A stretch of 64,000 nt of DNA from Piscicola geometra (lineage: Eukaryota > Annelida > Clitellata > Hirudinida > Piscicolidae): the NCBI GenBank assembly GCA_943735955.1, contig OX030957.1:4089301-4153300 (forward strand), in the 5' to 3' direction. The notes below the pieces were generated by a model. It searched no databases. It worked only from the letters and a program-made list of their open reading frames with translations, and was not told the DNA's origin. Each line of letters starts with the position of its first letter. Position 1 is the stretch's first letter. Positions 42,301 to 63,166 of the stretch are shown piece by piece. A program made the translations under genes and the position numbers.

Positions 42301-43535
42301 TGATGGAATAAAGATGAAAAAATGATGATGACGATTGAAGTGATGATGACGATTGAAGCGATGATGATGATTATTTTAGCGATGATGATAATGATCTTGC
42401 AGCAAGGATATCTCTCTGAACCAGGGAGTCTCGCCGGGCACTGGGATGCAGTAGAAGACGTGCCTTTCCTGGTGGCCCTCACACCACGACACCTCCCCTC
42501 CCCCCTCACACTGCGTGCATGGGTGGGTAGGTACTTTGAGGATTCTATATATAGAAAAAAGACATTTAAATAGGAAAAATAAATATTTAAAGAACATTAT
42601 CATAATCATCATCACCATGATTTAAAGATTATAAACAATATATTAAAGATTTAAAGATCACTATCATGATTTAAAGATCACTATCATGATTTAAAGATCA
42701 CTATCTTGATGATTTAAAAATCATTATCATCATCATGACTTCAAGATGATCTTCAACATAATGATTTAAATACGCCCACAAACTGTTTAAGTTCATTTAG
42801 ACAAAGTTGCCATAGTCGTCTGCAGTTTTCTCACTTGTTCGGGCAGCAGTTCGGAGTAGAGGGTGGTCTTCAGGAGGGGCGTGGAGGAGTGGTTCGTCGT
42901 GGTGGTGGTGCATTGGTACTTGGGCACAAAGAATTCCGGGTTGTACATGTCCTGCACCATGCACCTCATGTGCACCAGTCTGTTGAATATTCATTGGGTT
43001 TTTATGCAAATTATGCTGGTTTTGCATGCTAATGAGATTATGTATTAAATGAGTCGCCTGTGGAAGATGTCACATTGAATGGATAGGGGTGTGCATTGAT
43101 GAGAACAGATGGGAATGATGAATAAATTATGTGAATGATAGAACTACCCACTTTCCAGACTGGAGAAAACTCAACGATTTTCTATTTAGAGTGTAAATCT
43201 GTAGAATACAAATAAATATTATATTACTTTATATTTTAATTTTAATAGGGAGTTTATTGGTTAAAATATGCATACCTTTTTGAGATTTTCAGGTTCAGAA
43301 AAATAATTTTCATAAATACTTTTTACATTTTCGTGTGTAAGGTCAGGATTAGATTCTGTAAGCAAATTATTACTAATAAAACTGCATGAAGTAACTCCCA
43401 AAAACTCTACATGATTTAACAAACTTTATTTTTGACAATTTTCTCACCAAACAGCTGTTGGACTTTTTTCAATGGGTTTTCAACTGTGAAGTCAGAAACA
43501 GGCATCTTTGAAGGGATTTCGTCACAAAAAGTCAT
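37699..43535 (-). CDS. MCMBP: MCMBP, MCM complex-binding protein
   Basis: Minus-strand exons: 43448-43535, 43276-43355, 43152-43181, 42835-42979, 42401-42510, 41869 to about 42110, 41605-41678, 40996-41199, 40745-40854, 40470-40590, 40204-40247, 39862-39926, 39389-39445, 38671-38804, 38100-38306, 37901-37983, 37699-37792; roughly 630 residues against about 640 in vertebrates. Matches in order: [30 protein letters not shown], an acidic [10 protein letters not shown] block, [92 protein letters not shown] and a C-terminal [15 protein letters not shown] binds MCM3-7 and helps load or unload the replicative helicase in the nucleus. Between exons 43152 and 42979 about 15 expected residues are unplaced. 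Two introns appear to use GC donors (after 42401 and after 37901). Confidence 0.92.
38430..38670. repeat. (CA)n clusters in MCMBP intron
   Basis: 38513-38580 and 38628-38670 are CA tracts. In MCMBP sense the intron 38307-38670 begins GTGTGTGTGT directly at the donor of exon 38671-38804. Confidence 0.93.
38808..39140. repeat. GGATGGATGGGTGAGTGAGT minisatellite
   Basis: Units mixing GGATGGAT and GGGTGAGTGAGTGGA fill the MCMBP intron 38805-39388 up to the acceptor. In gene sense it is CACTCACTCACCCATCCATC and ends CCACTCAG at the splice site. Confidence 0.92.
39284..39378. repeat. (GAT)n microsatellite
   Basis: GAT tract on the plus strand just after MCMBP exon 39389-39445 in gene sense, where it reads ATC. 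This is one of the few cases that run against the usual repeat polarity. Confidence 0.85.
39555..39826. repeat. 25-bp AT-rich minisatellite, about 10 copies
   Basis: Near-identical units containing CGTTTAATGAAAATTATTTA and TTAAT, in MCMBP intron 39446-39861. Confidence 0.95.
40020..40200. repeat. ATC/CCAATTATCCTC repeats
   Basis: Degenerate tract of CACCCAATTATCCTCATCAT units in the MCMBP intron 39927-40203. Confidence 0.8.
40886..40975. repeat. (ACAT)n / CA-rich tract
   Basis: Short ACAT repeat and CA-rich sequence in MCMBP intron 40855-40995. Confidence 0.8.
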
Positions 43536-43761
43536 GAAACTGTGGCGCCAAATAGGAAATAAATGGAGGTTTACATTTAGTTGGTTTATCATTGATTGTA
43601 ATAATTAGAATTATAAGTTTGCGTTCAAATATTTTAAAAATTATATTTCTCTGAATATGATATTCATAAATTTTTTAGTTTTTAACAAATTATGTTTGAT
43701 GTTTAAATTCACTTTTGCTTTAGACTTTTAAGGTTAAAGGCTGATTTAAAAAGAAATAATA
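43536..43761. promoter_or_regulatory. Bidirectional promoter gap MCMBP / LIAS
   Basis: Only 226 bp separate the MCMBP ATG (43535, minus) from the LIAS ATG (43762, plus). The interval is AT-rich and free of the simple repeats that fill surrounding introns. Divergent housekeeping pairs this close normally share a promoter; that is inference here. Confidence 0.5.
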
Positions 43762-48252
<4,491 letters not shown>

Positions 48253-48780
48253 CTCGACATCTGCGCACTACTTTCATTTTCAAAGTAAACTAGCTCAACT
48301 CAAGTTTCATCTCATATTGTAAGTCACAATGAATCTTATTTCGCATCAAATTGTGAGTTGAAAATGTGAGTTGAATAAATTCCAACGCCCGGATTCAATC
48401 TCTAGTTACAAAAGTCAATCGTGAATGAACCACGCCACAGCAGGAACTAATTTTTCTTAGGAAATCGCCTGGTTATTGTGTGTCTGAATAGGCATTCGCT
48501 GGTTGACTGTTCGAGTGCCGTTTACCGCTACACGATCGCTTGATTCCAGGTAGGACTAAAAAGAATTTCATCGAGACAATGTTATTCTATTTTCGACGGT
48601 CCTAACAGTAACTATTATAATATTATTGCAGAATATAATTTATAGTAACCTGATCCATGAATTTATGACCTTCAAGGCACTTCTTGCTTTCAAGTCTCAT
48701 TTCAAACTCTTTAAATTCTCGCTTCAATAAGACACTGGATGTCAAGTTCGTCTGGCGATTGTCATGTCTCACAAGCCGGA
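48253..48780. other. LIAS 3' flank
   Basis: Contains a possible polyadenylation hexamer AATAAA near 48375. No further coding exon was recognised. Confidence 0.35.
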
Positions 48781-48783
48781 AAA

Positions 48784-48988
48784 GATGCAGGAAATGTCAT
48801 CTCGGATGTGTATGGAGCGGAGAAGATGCAGGAAATGTCATCTCGGATGTGTATGGAGCGGAGAAGATGCAGGAAATGTCATCTCGGATGTGTATGGAGC
48901 GGAGAAAATGCAGGAAATGTCATCTCGGATGTGTATGGAGCGGAGAAGATGCAGGAAATGTCATCTCGGATGTATATGGAGCGGAGAA
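48784..48988. repeat. 41-bp tandem repeat, five copies
   Basis: Units contain GATGCAGGAAATGTCATCTC and GGATGTGTATGGAGCGGAGAA, nearly identical. Period 41 rotates the reading frame, so the apparent protein in each frame is made of the same three peptides in turn. Confidence 0.93.
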
Positions 48989-49084
48989 TAGAAGCTAGAA
49001 CTGCAGGGAGGAAAGACAAAGGAGGAATTCTTAATGAGCCTTAACATGACAACCTGCAATAATCTCTCATGATTAAGACAATTA

Positions 49085-49266
49085 ATATTAGTTCAATTAG
49101 TGTTAAACCAATTATTATTACGCCAATTAGTATTAGGCCAATTAGTATTAGGCCAATTAGTATTAGGGCAATTAGTATTAGGCCAATTGGTATTAGGCCA
49201 ATTATTGTTAAACCAATTAGTATTACTCCAATTAGTATTATGCCAACTAGTATTAGTCCAATTAGT
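49085..49266. repeat. 15-bp AT-rich repeat (ATTAGTATTAGGCCA)
   Basis: About twelve diverged copies in intergenic sequence. The Ile/Leu-rich frames across it are artefacts. Confidence 0.88.
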
Positions 49267-49554
49267 GTGCTCGTGGAGCTGGGAAATGCTTGTACGTTTG
49301 TATAGAAAACATAAAATTGAGAGAATATAGAATATAGGTTAACGAGTGTACACTGAATGTGTGGCAAGAAATTTAATATAAATGTAAATTACATTTATTT
49401 GATTGATTGATTGAAGAAAGTGAGTGCTGTAGCCGGCCTGGGGATGAAATGACTGCAATAAAATGGAGAGTTTGCAGTCTGACTTTGCATCGCATGTCAT
49501 GCAACCGATAAGGTAGCCTAGCAATCATTACTGCTCGATACCGCTTCAAGTATC

Positions 49555-49798
49555 ATCATCATCCTCATCATTACTCGTCATCTTTCATCATCATCACTCA
49601 TTTCCATCCTTCATCCTCATCACCGTTATTATCAGCTTCACATTTATCTCTTTCACTACTATTACCACTGTCGTTCTCATCATTATCATCCCCTTCATTA
49701 TCATCATCATCTCCATCATTACCATCTTTATCCTTACCATAATTATCCTTATCATCACCATCATCCTTCTTACTAACATCATCATCATCATCACCATC

Positions 49799-49888
<90 letters not shown>

Positions 49889-49892
49889 TCAT
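49555..49892. repeat. ATC triplet microsatellite
   Basis: Degenerate ATC/ACC at 49555-49790 grading into pure (ATC)n at 49795-49890. Confidence 0.92.
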
Positions 49893-51860
49893 TAACATTC
49901 CTCCTTTCTCCATGCTCCTTCCTTATTTAATTTCCTCCCTAAGTACGATTACCTCTTCCTAATTCCCTGAGGTCACCTTCAAAGGGAGGTGCTGACATTG
50001 AGTAATTGAGCTTGTACGTGTGCGTCTGCTTGTATGTAGGTCTATATTTTTGTCTCCGTTTGCTTGTATGTATGCTTATGTATTTGTCTCTGCTTGTATT
50101 TAGGCCTGTATATCAGTCGCCATTTGTTCATTAGCACGTAGGACTGCTACATTGGTACGACGTGAAAAGCCGTTATAAAAATCATTCGTCCAAACCTGTC
50201 ATAGCCCATAGCTTATAGGCTATAGACATATAGGCTAGAGTGTCTTCCGAAAAGAGTTTTCCTTACAAAAACTCTCATTAGTCGCAATTAAATGTTAAAA
50301 CTTCACCTGAGATTGCGAGTGCAAAGTACACTGAAGCGTGCATGATTGCGACTAATTCAAAACTTCATGAATCGATAATCTATAAAAGTTTAGTCTCGAA
50401 TCTTTCTCTTGCTCGGTGCCGTTTTAAGCAGGCTGCTTTTGTGGCGTCTTCCACTGCTTTTATTATTGTTGTAGTTATTCAAGAGAACGAAGCCATTAGG
50501 CCTAGAATTGATTAAAAAAATAGTAAAATATCTCTTTAATTTTAAGAGCTCTTATTCTCATCATGATACATTATGAACTTTGATTCATATATGAATTATA
50601 ATAATTGATCTATTGATACATATATACATAATTACTTGATAGATTGATAGACATGATAAATATCGATACATTGATACACACATACAAATACATACATAGA
50701 TGACTATGAAGCGTTACACAGACAGTCATAAAGGTAGCATAGAAGGCACGTGTTAACGAGAGAGTGGTGGGAAAGGCGGGAGGAGCGAGAGTACACGATC
50801 GATTCATGTCTCATCTTTGCAACATTATTATTATTATTATCATTCTTATTGTTCATATCTTTTTATAGCTCTTCTTGCGCCTACTCTTTGATGTAATATG
50901 AAATTATTTTTCTAGCCTAATAAAATATGTTTTTTATTTTTATTTTTGGGGTCTTTTTGGAGCTTTTAGAGTTGTTACTCAGTGCCTACCTGCCAATCAA
51001 GCCAGCCTCTCGCGTGAGCAACTAAAAACCTTCGTGGAAAAGCTTCTCAATTAGCAGTGTGTTTGTGCGCCTCAGTGCCTACACCTTCATCTGGTGATCC
51101 TTCTTCAATGCTCATTTGATTAAACTTTTTAAATATAATTACTTACTCGCGATTTATTTTAAATTAATTTGTTTAAACGTCCTCTGAGCGTGGATTTTGT
51201 AAAACTCTGAAAAAATGCACTGGCATGTTTTAGAATGTTTTCTCGAGACCCATACAAACACCCAAACACATATACACACATAAACACTCAAAGCCCCTCC
51301 CAAGCACCCACCATCCAGGGTAGATAGGTTACACTGTGTGACACTTCACAGCAACAATAAGCCATATGCACACAATCTTACATAAGTTGACATCTATCTT
51401 CGAGTGTAATAGCTCACCATACCACATTGCAAGCCCCATTCTTCAGCTGCGATTCACCGATTCGACTTTGATTCCTAACAAACCCGCTATAGATTCACGC
51501 GCCGACGCAATACTTTCCAAACCTTTAACATTAAACGAACGATTAATCATCGACGTCTCACTGACTAAGACCTCATTGCCGAGGAGCCGTCTTTTGAAAC
51601 ACACAACCACCATTCAAATGCATTTCTCTACACACCGCTAGGCAGTCCAGCTACAATACAATACAATGACACATCAACTCAATGGCAATATTTTGCAAGT
51701 TCCACACTATAATGAAGGCCTCTAAAGCTCTAAAGTGATTGAGGTATTCTCAGAAAGTAAACCCATTTATACTAAAAGTAAACTACTTATTAAAAGCAAT
51801 CAAAGGTACCCATACCCAAACAAGCAATTAAGATATCAAGAAAATAACAAATAAATGCCA
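49893..51860. other. Unassigned intergenic stretch
   Basis: No recognised exon. A frame at 51366-51641 (about 90 codons) has no similarity I know. A short GTGAAAAGCCGTTATAAAAA segment near 50162 resembles the 3' ends of the SINEs in this window and may be an old fragment. Confidence 0.35.
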
Positions 51861-51864
51861 TAAG

Positions 51865-52490
<626 letters not shown>

Positions 52491-53081
52491 TTCATGAAGC
52501 TAAGAAGTCAACTTCGAACCATTCCTTCTTTGCATTTTACGCATGCCCCCATAATGGCAACAATTTTGACATTTATCGGTTCTGTGTGCTCACTTTTCAA
52601 CCACTAATTATACGCCCGTATCTTTGAAATTCTTTTTTGAAAATGAAAACACAAAGTTCAAGAACGTGAAATTGAGAAATGTCAATTAAGATTGTCATGA
52701 AAAGAAAAAAAATTGCGTCAAAAGATATTTTCTCGCTTTCACTTTACTCTGGATGCATTATGATAATAATAATAATATTAATAATAATTGTCATTTTTAC
52801 ATTGCATGAGAGCAATGGAAGCCCTTCACTCATCTCAGCTTGGTCTCCCAACGACCTCAAGTTAGACTCGATCTGGAAGCTATTTTGCTGTTTTTTTCAA
52901 GCCAATGATTGTAAATTGCGAAGAAACCTCATGGAACCATTTAAAACAAATTACATTTTTTATGTTTATAAAACCCTTTCTAATAGTGTACAATTAGTAA
53001 TACACATTTTTTCACATTCAAAATCGTCCCCCCCCCCCCTTACGCACACTAGATCTTTCAATAGCATGCCCACACTCTCAG

Positions 53082-53990
53082 CTACTTGCTCAAGTCCTCC
53101 TGCTCAAACACCCTCTCAAAGCATGCAGGATCGGGTGACAGATCACTGACAGGGGTATCAACACACAGCGAAGGCGCCATTGTATCGAATGACCTTTGCA
53201 CACTTGCCGTCAAACTCCCGCTGACGCTGTGATGAGGTGGACTTGCTAGTGTGAATTTAGGGGTGTTTTTTAGCTGTTGGGTAAATGTGTATTTGGTATA
53301 ACTTATACCCAATACACATGTTCAACTTATACTATAAGTTATGGTTTTGATGAGAATGCTTGAAAATGTGGGTAATAAAAACTGGATTCGATTATACAAG
53401 GTTTGAAAAAAATGAATTTAGTGTTAATTAATTTTAATTGATAATTTTAATATCATAAGATTGATGGCGCTTTAAAAAAAGTATAAATTATTTCTATTAA
53501 TTTGGATCAAATTGATTTAATTGACGATGAAAAGCCTAAATACTTCAACTCCACACGAAAAGTCATTATTTGATGCTATCTTTAAACGAGTGCAGTTTCG
53601 GCTCATCGTCTGACCTCTTCTTATCAGAGAGTTTGGCATTATAATTAATGGTTTGTGTGTGGTGTGAGTGGTTGGTGTGTGATTTGTGGATGTTTAGGTT
53701 GTCTTTGTGTAGTTGCGCTAGTTGTGGTTGCTGTGTGAGTAGTTGTTGTTGTGTGGGTTGTTGTGGATGTTGTTGTGTGGGTGGTTTTTGTGGTGGTTGT
53801 GTGGTTGTTGTTGTGTGGGTTGTTGTGATGTTGTTGTGTGGGTGGTTGTTGTGGTGGTTGTGTGGTTGTTGTTGTATGGGTGGTTGTTTTGTTGGTTTAT
53901 TTTGTTGTTGCAAGTGTTTCGTGGGGTTTTCTTTATTTGAATTGGTAGAAGAATTGTCGCTATAAAGTTTAGCTTTTATAACTAAAACAC
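53082..53990 (-). CDS. Possible 3' end of a Q/N/H-rich gene
   Basis: Two minus-strand segments have gene-like composition. The first, about 53566-53990, encodes a Gln/Asn/His/Thr-rich stretch followed by a non-repetitive KLSDKKRSDDEPKLHSFKDS tail. The second, about 53082-53260, encodes FDTMAPSLCVDTPVSDLSPD and then ACFERVFEQEDLSK before a stop. A donor-like AGAG|GTCAGA lies near 53618 and an acceptor-like CTAG near 53250. No homologue is recognised. Part of the first segment is a GTGGTTGTTGTTGTGTGGG repeat array (53655-53890), so this may be only an open repeat. Confidence 0.22.
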
Positions 53991-54079
53991 AACAAAACGT
54001 TTTATACCCCAAAAAGCATGCATAAGCATGCATCGAACTGCCAATGGTACTCCCACTGCACCACAGCAATCGCAAGCCA

Positions 54080-55268
54080 AGTGGACAGTTTTATGGCCAG
54101 CACGTTGGTATGACATCTTTCAAAGCCTCTTCCAAGACTCAGTAGTACTGAGCCAGTGCAGATGCAGGAGTCGATAAGGTTTCACATGCCTCGGGAGACT
54201 GGTGCCGTTTGTGTGAAGCCAACTAACATTCTTTTTGACTTTTCACGTCTAAGTCGAAACTCATAAGTTTTGAATCAAATCTTATACATTTTAAGCCAAA
54301 ACTTATGACTTCTTATAAGTTATAGATCTATTGCATGTTGATAAAAGTGTTAAATAAATCAGATGTCTCTTATTTGGGGACGAAAACGGATACCCGAGTT
54401 TTAACCCATTTCCATCTCCACTCTTCTAAATGCTCAAACACACTTATCACATGATATCTCGCCCACGCATATGCAAAAGCAATCACCAACACATGTGTAC
54501 GCAGGGTGTAGATAGGTCGCGAAAGGAAGTTTTAATTAAATGGCATTGTCTCCACACACACGAGAATTCTTTGATGTAGCGATTCACAAATACAGGACAC
54601 AAAAGGCGAAAATAGAAAAAACAATGAATAAAAATATTGTATGATTTATTTAAACAATACTTAATATTTTATTTTCTATAAACTACCTGTCAAACCTCAC
54701 TGAAGAGCCGCTGAAGCGAATAAAGTCAACTAGTCGCATGATTTATTCTTCTCGATTGGGCCTTGTCAACGGGCCACGTCGTCAACTTGCTGATGGATTG
54801 CTTTGGCGACGAGGAGCGAAGTTAATTGATAAATGCTCCGTGAGACTCGGGTAACTAAATAGAGGAGTTTGTGAATGATTGATTTCAAGTTAGATCCGCT
54901 AAAGAAATCAATTTAGATTTGAAAAACCGATCAAAGTTCTGTCAAATAAGAGAACAACTAAGACAAACGAAAGACAGTCGCAGAAGAATATAAAATCTAA
55001 ATAATATTTTATGTTCTCAAATAAATTATAGCCCTTCACTGAGGTCTCGAGGCACGGACAATATTGAATCGAGTCTAGTCTGAAACGATGTCTAAAGTCC
55101 TCGTCCACTGGAATAACCAATTCATTTGAGACCGAAATATGAAAGAGGTTTCACCAAGCGCCTTCATCAGCCCTTGCAAGCCTTCCCTGATCACTTCTCA
55201 CGCCTCCTCGCCCAGACGCAACCAAAGAGACTGAGAACTGCATTGAGAAGGAGAGAGCAGAAGACTGA
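54080..55268. other. Unassigned intergenic stretch
   Basis: No gene, RNA or repeat array recognised. A TGGTGCAGTGG box A-like string at the left end (minus sense, about 54053-54063) may be a SINE remnant but lacks a well-spaced box B. Confidence 0.3.
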
Positions 55269-55271
55269 CGA

Positions 55272-55775
55272 TTGTTCTGATGAATAAACGATTTTAATGA
55301 ATAAACGATTTTAATGAATAAACGATTTTAATAAATAAACGACTTTAATTAATAAAAGATTTTAATGAATAAACGATTTTAATTAATAAACGATTTTAAT
55401 TAATAAACGATTTTAATTAATAAACGATTTTAATTAATAAACTATATTAATTAATAAACTATTTTAATGAATAAACTATTTTAATGAATAAACTATTTTA
55501 ATGAATAAACTATTTTAATAAATAAACGATTTTAATGAATAAACGATTTTAATGAATAAACGATTTTAATGAATAAACGATTTTAATGAATAAACGATTT
55601 TAATGAATAAACGATTTTAATGAATAAACGATTTTAATGAATAAACGATTTTAATGAAAAAACGATTTTAATGAATAAATGATTTTAATGAATAAACGAT
55701 TTTAATGAATAAACGATTTTAATGAATAAACAATTTTAATGAATAAACGATTTTAATGAATAAAACGATAAATAC
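55272..55775. repeat. 17-bp AT-rich minisatellite (ATTTTAATGAATAAACG)
   Basis: About 29 copies with local variants (AATTAATAAACG, CTATTTTAATGAATAAA) grouped in blocks. Confidence 0.95.
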
Positions 55776-56469
55776 ACGAATTAGTATAGTTAATTGACTA
55801 TGGAGAATTCAGCCTGGTCGGAGGCGTTGGGAATAAATCAAGGAGTGGAGAGCAAGGGCAGACTGTCTGGGAAGCGCTCAGTAGGCTACAGTCCTCAGCA
55901 CTAAGTCATTCGCCTTCATGAGCTATTTATCCTCCAATCAAACCTTCTTCACTTTGTGGTGATTAATTTAAAATATTAAATATGTAAAAAAAATGATGAT
56001 AACGATGATGATGACGATGATGATGATGATAATAATTATAGTAAAAATAATAAGAGAAAGAATAATAGGCCCGTCGATTCTAGGCAAACTATAAGCCAGT
56101 ACATTCATTAGAGAAGCACCAGCAAGGATATTAAATATATTTAATATAAAAACGTGAGAAAATATAATTTAAATAAAAACGTGAAAAAATATAATTGAAA
56201 TAAAAACGTGAAAAAAAGATAATAAAAATAAAAATGTGAAGTTGGAATTGGGTTTTGAGGGTTATTAAAAATCGATATTGTTTCCTAGGGTGACGCGTAG
56301 GCGGTTCTTACTTGGAAGTGTCTTAGAGGCACCATCATTATCATAATTACCATGATGATCATCATCATAATCATCTTCATCACCATCACGATCATCTTCT
56401 TCTTCTTATTTAAAGTTTATTTTATATTTTAAAAAAAATTTCGGAGTTTCAATCTGCACATGGACACTT

Positions 56470-56795
56470 TCTCGATTTCTTGGACAGTTCTAGATTCGTG
56501 CCAAAGACAGGAATTTGTTTTCGCCATATTAACTTTCAAGTCCTTTTTCTCCATTCCATTCTTCCATATCAATCCTTAACTAGCATCTCGTCCAGTGATT
56601 CAGCTATGGCTACAAAATCATCTGCGTACAACAGCTCCCATGGACAACCAATGCGAAACTATATGGACGACGCTTCTAGCACGATGATGAATAATACAGA
56701 AAACTTAGGACTGAACCTTGATGCGCCCCAACACCCACTTCGAACTCGTCTAGAGCACTCAAAACACATTTTCAACAATTGACTTGCAGTATTTC
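56470..56795 (-). mobile_element. Non-LTR retrotransposon reverse-transcriptase fragment
   Basis: Minus-strand reading gives VGAHQGSVLS-like residues (frame-shifted), IIVLEASS, then GCPWELLYADDFVAIAESLD with the catalytic YADD box. This is followed by MEKKDLKVNMAKT, the usual next block in LINE reverse transcriptases. Frame changes and stops between blocks show a dead 5'-truncated or eroded copy. Confidence 0.75.
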
Positions 56796-56856
56796 ATCAC
56801 TGAAGAAAGACCTTTTCCTCACAGAAGTTTCATCCCTTTAAAAGCAAGCTCTTTCC

Positions 56857-56857
<1 letters not shown>

Positions 56858-56931
<74 letters not shown>

Positions 56932-56962
56932 GTCATCATCATCATCGTCATTCATCATCATC
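56858..56962. repeat. (CAT)n microsatellite
   Basis: Nearly pure ATC/CAT triplets; the poly-His frame is spurious. Confidence 0.95.
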
Positions 56963-57208
56963 AGCCTTGTACTTCAAGCCTTCAAGTTGGATTAATGGCG
57001 CCAAAACATGCGATTTCCTTGAAGGCTTTTAATCGAAGAATGAAAAAGAATGGAATTTAAAGTAGAAAAAATAACTATCTAAAAACTTTGATAGTTGTTT
57101 TTCATCGATTTTTCTATGTGGAACAAAGGAAGTTCAAATTTTGAAGGGCCTGCCAAGGGATGAAGAGAGTTGTTGGCGGTGGTGTGGTCATTACACTTGA
57201 TTTTAATG

Positions 57209-57300
57209 TGGGTGAACGGGTAGCCGAGTGTGAAACGACTCTCGGCTTGACCAGCGTTTAGTGCTTCTAGGTTTGAGATGACCTAGTTACTAGCCATAGT
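57209..57300 (+). mobile_element. tRNA-derived SINE, family 2, copy D
   Basis: GTGAACGGGTAGCCGAGTGT followed by ACGACTCTCGGCTTGACCAG matches the head of the copy at 27479. A box B-like GGTTTGAGATGACC follows. The body differs, so only the tRNA-related head is shared. Confidence 0.6.
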
Positions 57301-57315
57301 GCATTATAAATAGAC

Positions 57316-57320
57316 ATGAT

Positions 57321-57368
<48 letters not shown>

Positions 57369-57620
57369 CATCATCCTCATCATCATCATCATCATAATCA
57401 TAGGAACGAACTGAAAAATTATCAAAAAAAGTGGTTGTGGCCCAGCAATATCACTCCCACAAATACTTTTCCCACCACCAAAACAACAACCACTACCACA
57501 ACCACCCCCACAACCATCACAACCACCACAACCGCCCCCACAACCACCACAACCACCACTACCCCCACCACCACCACCCCTCCCACAACCACCACCACAA
57601 CCGCGAAAACTTTTTTCGAA
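57316..57620. repeat. (AAT)n and CCACAACCACC repeats
   Basis: 57316-57368 is (ATA)n, 57369-57400 ATC triplets, and 57480-57605 a CCACAACCACCCC-type tract. No convincing exon lies here. Confidence 0.85.
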
Positions 57621-57777
57621 ACTAAAAAGGTTCACTTTCCCAAGCCTCTCACACGAGCGACACAACAATTGCCGTGTAGTTAGGCAGCACGCACGTGCAT
57701 TCAAGCGTGGTCCCTGGCCTGAGAGCCACTCGCCGCCATACCTTCTCACGCCATGTACACACACACACTGTCATTGT

Positions 57778-58080
<303 letters not shown>

Positions 58081-58650
58081 TGCTTATGTGTGCTTGTGTG
58101 TTTATATGCATTTATAAATACATCTCTTTTGAGTAAAACCTATAATCTATTTAATTATTTATATCATACACACACGTATGTGCACATGTGTTTATGCGCG
58201 CGTGTGTGTGTGTCACGGTCGATGAGAGTATAAAAGACTGGTGCGCTGGTGGCACGGCAGAGAGTCACTGCATGCAATAAGGTGCTTTTGCTTTCGTCTC
58301 AGCGAGAAAGTACCGACTCTTGAGCGCCTAATCGTTGATCACCATATTATTCATTCCTTTCAAGTGTCTTTAAAGGTGAAGAATCTGGTTTTCTCTTGCG
58401 TTTTAGTTTTTAAGTTTAAGAATAGTTTTTGAAGCTACTAGGAACTGTCAAAGTTGAAATTCTGATTCAAAGGTATTAAACCAAGTTTTAATTTTATATT
58501 TACTAATATTTATAAAAACTTAAATTAATTTTATTTTACACCACTTTATGACAATTTCTTACATTTAAATAAGTTTTTTCCAATTTAAATACAATATTCA
58601 CGGCATATATCACCTAGCATGACAATGTAACCCCAGCAGCAGACGACGTC

Positions 58651-62364
<3,714 letters not shown>

Positions 62365-63166
62365 CTAAAATATTAACTCGAACTTGTAGGAACTATTTAT
62401 TAAAATGCCTTGTGTTCAGCTTGGTTCGTGATTAGCCCATATCACGAAATCAGTCTTTGATAAGCGTATATGATAAATGATATATAGAATCAACTAATTA
62501 GTTTATTCTTTCATTGATATGTATATTAAACTAATTATGTTTTTAATAAGAACTTCTTGAGAATTTTAATGCTAACTTGAAAGTGCCAGCTTTTTCATGG
62601 CTTTCCCTGCAAAAGGCTGTGCTTTTAGGCGGCAATTTACGCGCCACTTCAGTTAGAATCAACGAAATCTTCTGGAATCTTCTGGATCAAGTTGGCTGAA
62701 AACCCACGTTGAGTAGAGAGCCAAGAGTTTCGCATGTTTTTATTTATTATTATTATTATCATTTTATTTTCAAAAGTTTCCTTAAAGTTGTTTCGACTGT
62801 TTTCTTTTGTTGCCATTGGCGACTTTATGTTTGTGCTTAGAAACGATTTGAGGCTTTTAATAAAATCTCTTAAAATTGGTTTTTGAAATTTTGATAAAAG
62901 TAGAAAAAGTGAAATAATTTTAAATGATCGAATTGACATCACGTTTAAAAGTCTGAATGCTTGTTTACCAACGTCATGCCGTGTTTATGACAGTGGCAGC
63001 AGTTGACCAGAGTCGCTTCACGAGACGATCGCCAAGTCTACGTTTCCATTTTTAGATTTTAAAATATAAAAATAAATAAATGAAATCTATTCAAGGAATA
63101 AAAGGTGTTTAAAACTCGCATTAAGTTGTGATTCTTTTCTGAGACTTCAACGTTCAAGCTGTTGAG
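62365..63166. other. Intergenic stretch before the Glu/Lys-rich frame
   Basis: AT-rich, no exon recognised. This is the 3' flank of the ankyrin gene and 5' flank or intron of the next. Confidence 0.35.

Noticed and set aside
48739..49044. Overlapping frames with a repeated Glu-Met-Ser-Ser-Arg-Met-Cys-Met peptide
   Set aside because: A 41-bp tandem repeat read in three frames; no splice sites or homologue support coding.
51366..51641. A 91-codon plus-strand frame without low complexity
   Set aside because: No recognised homology, no splice context and no neighbouring exons; could be chance.
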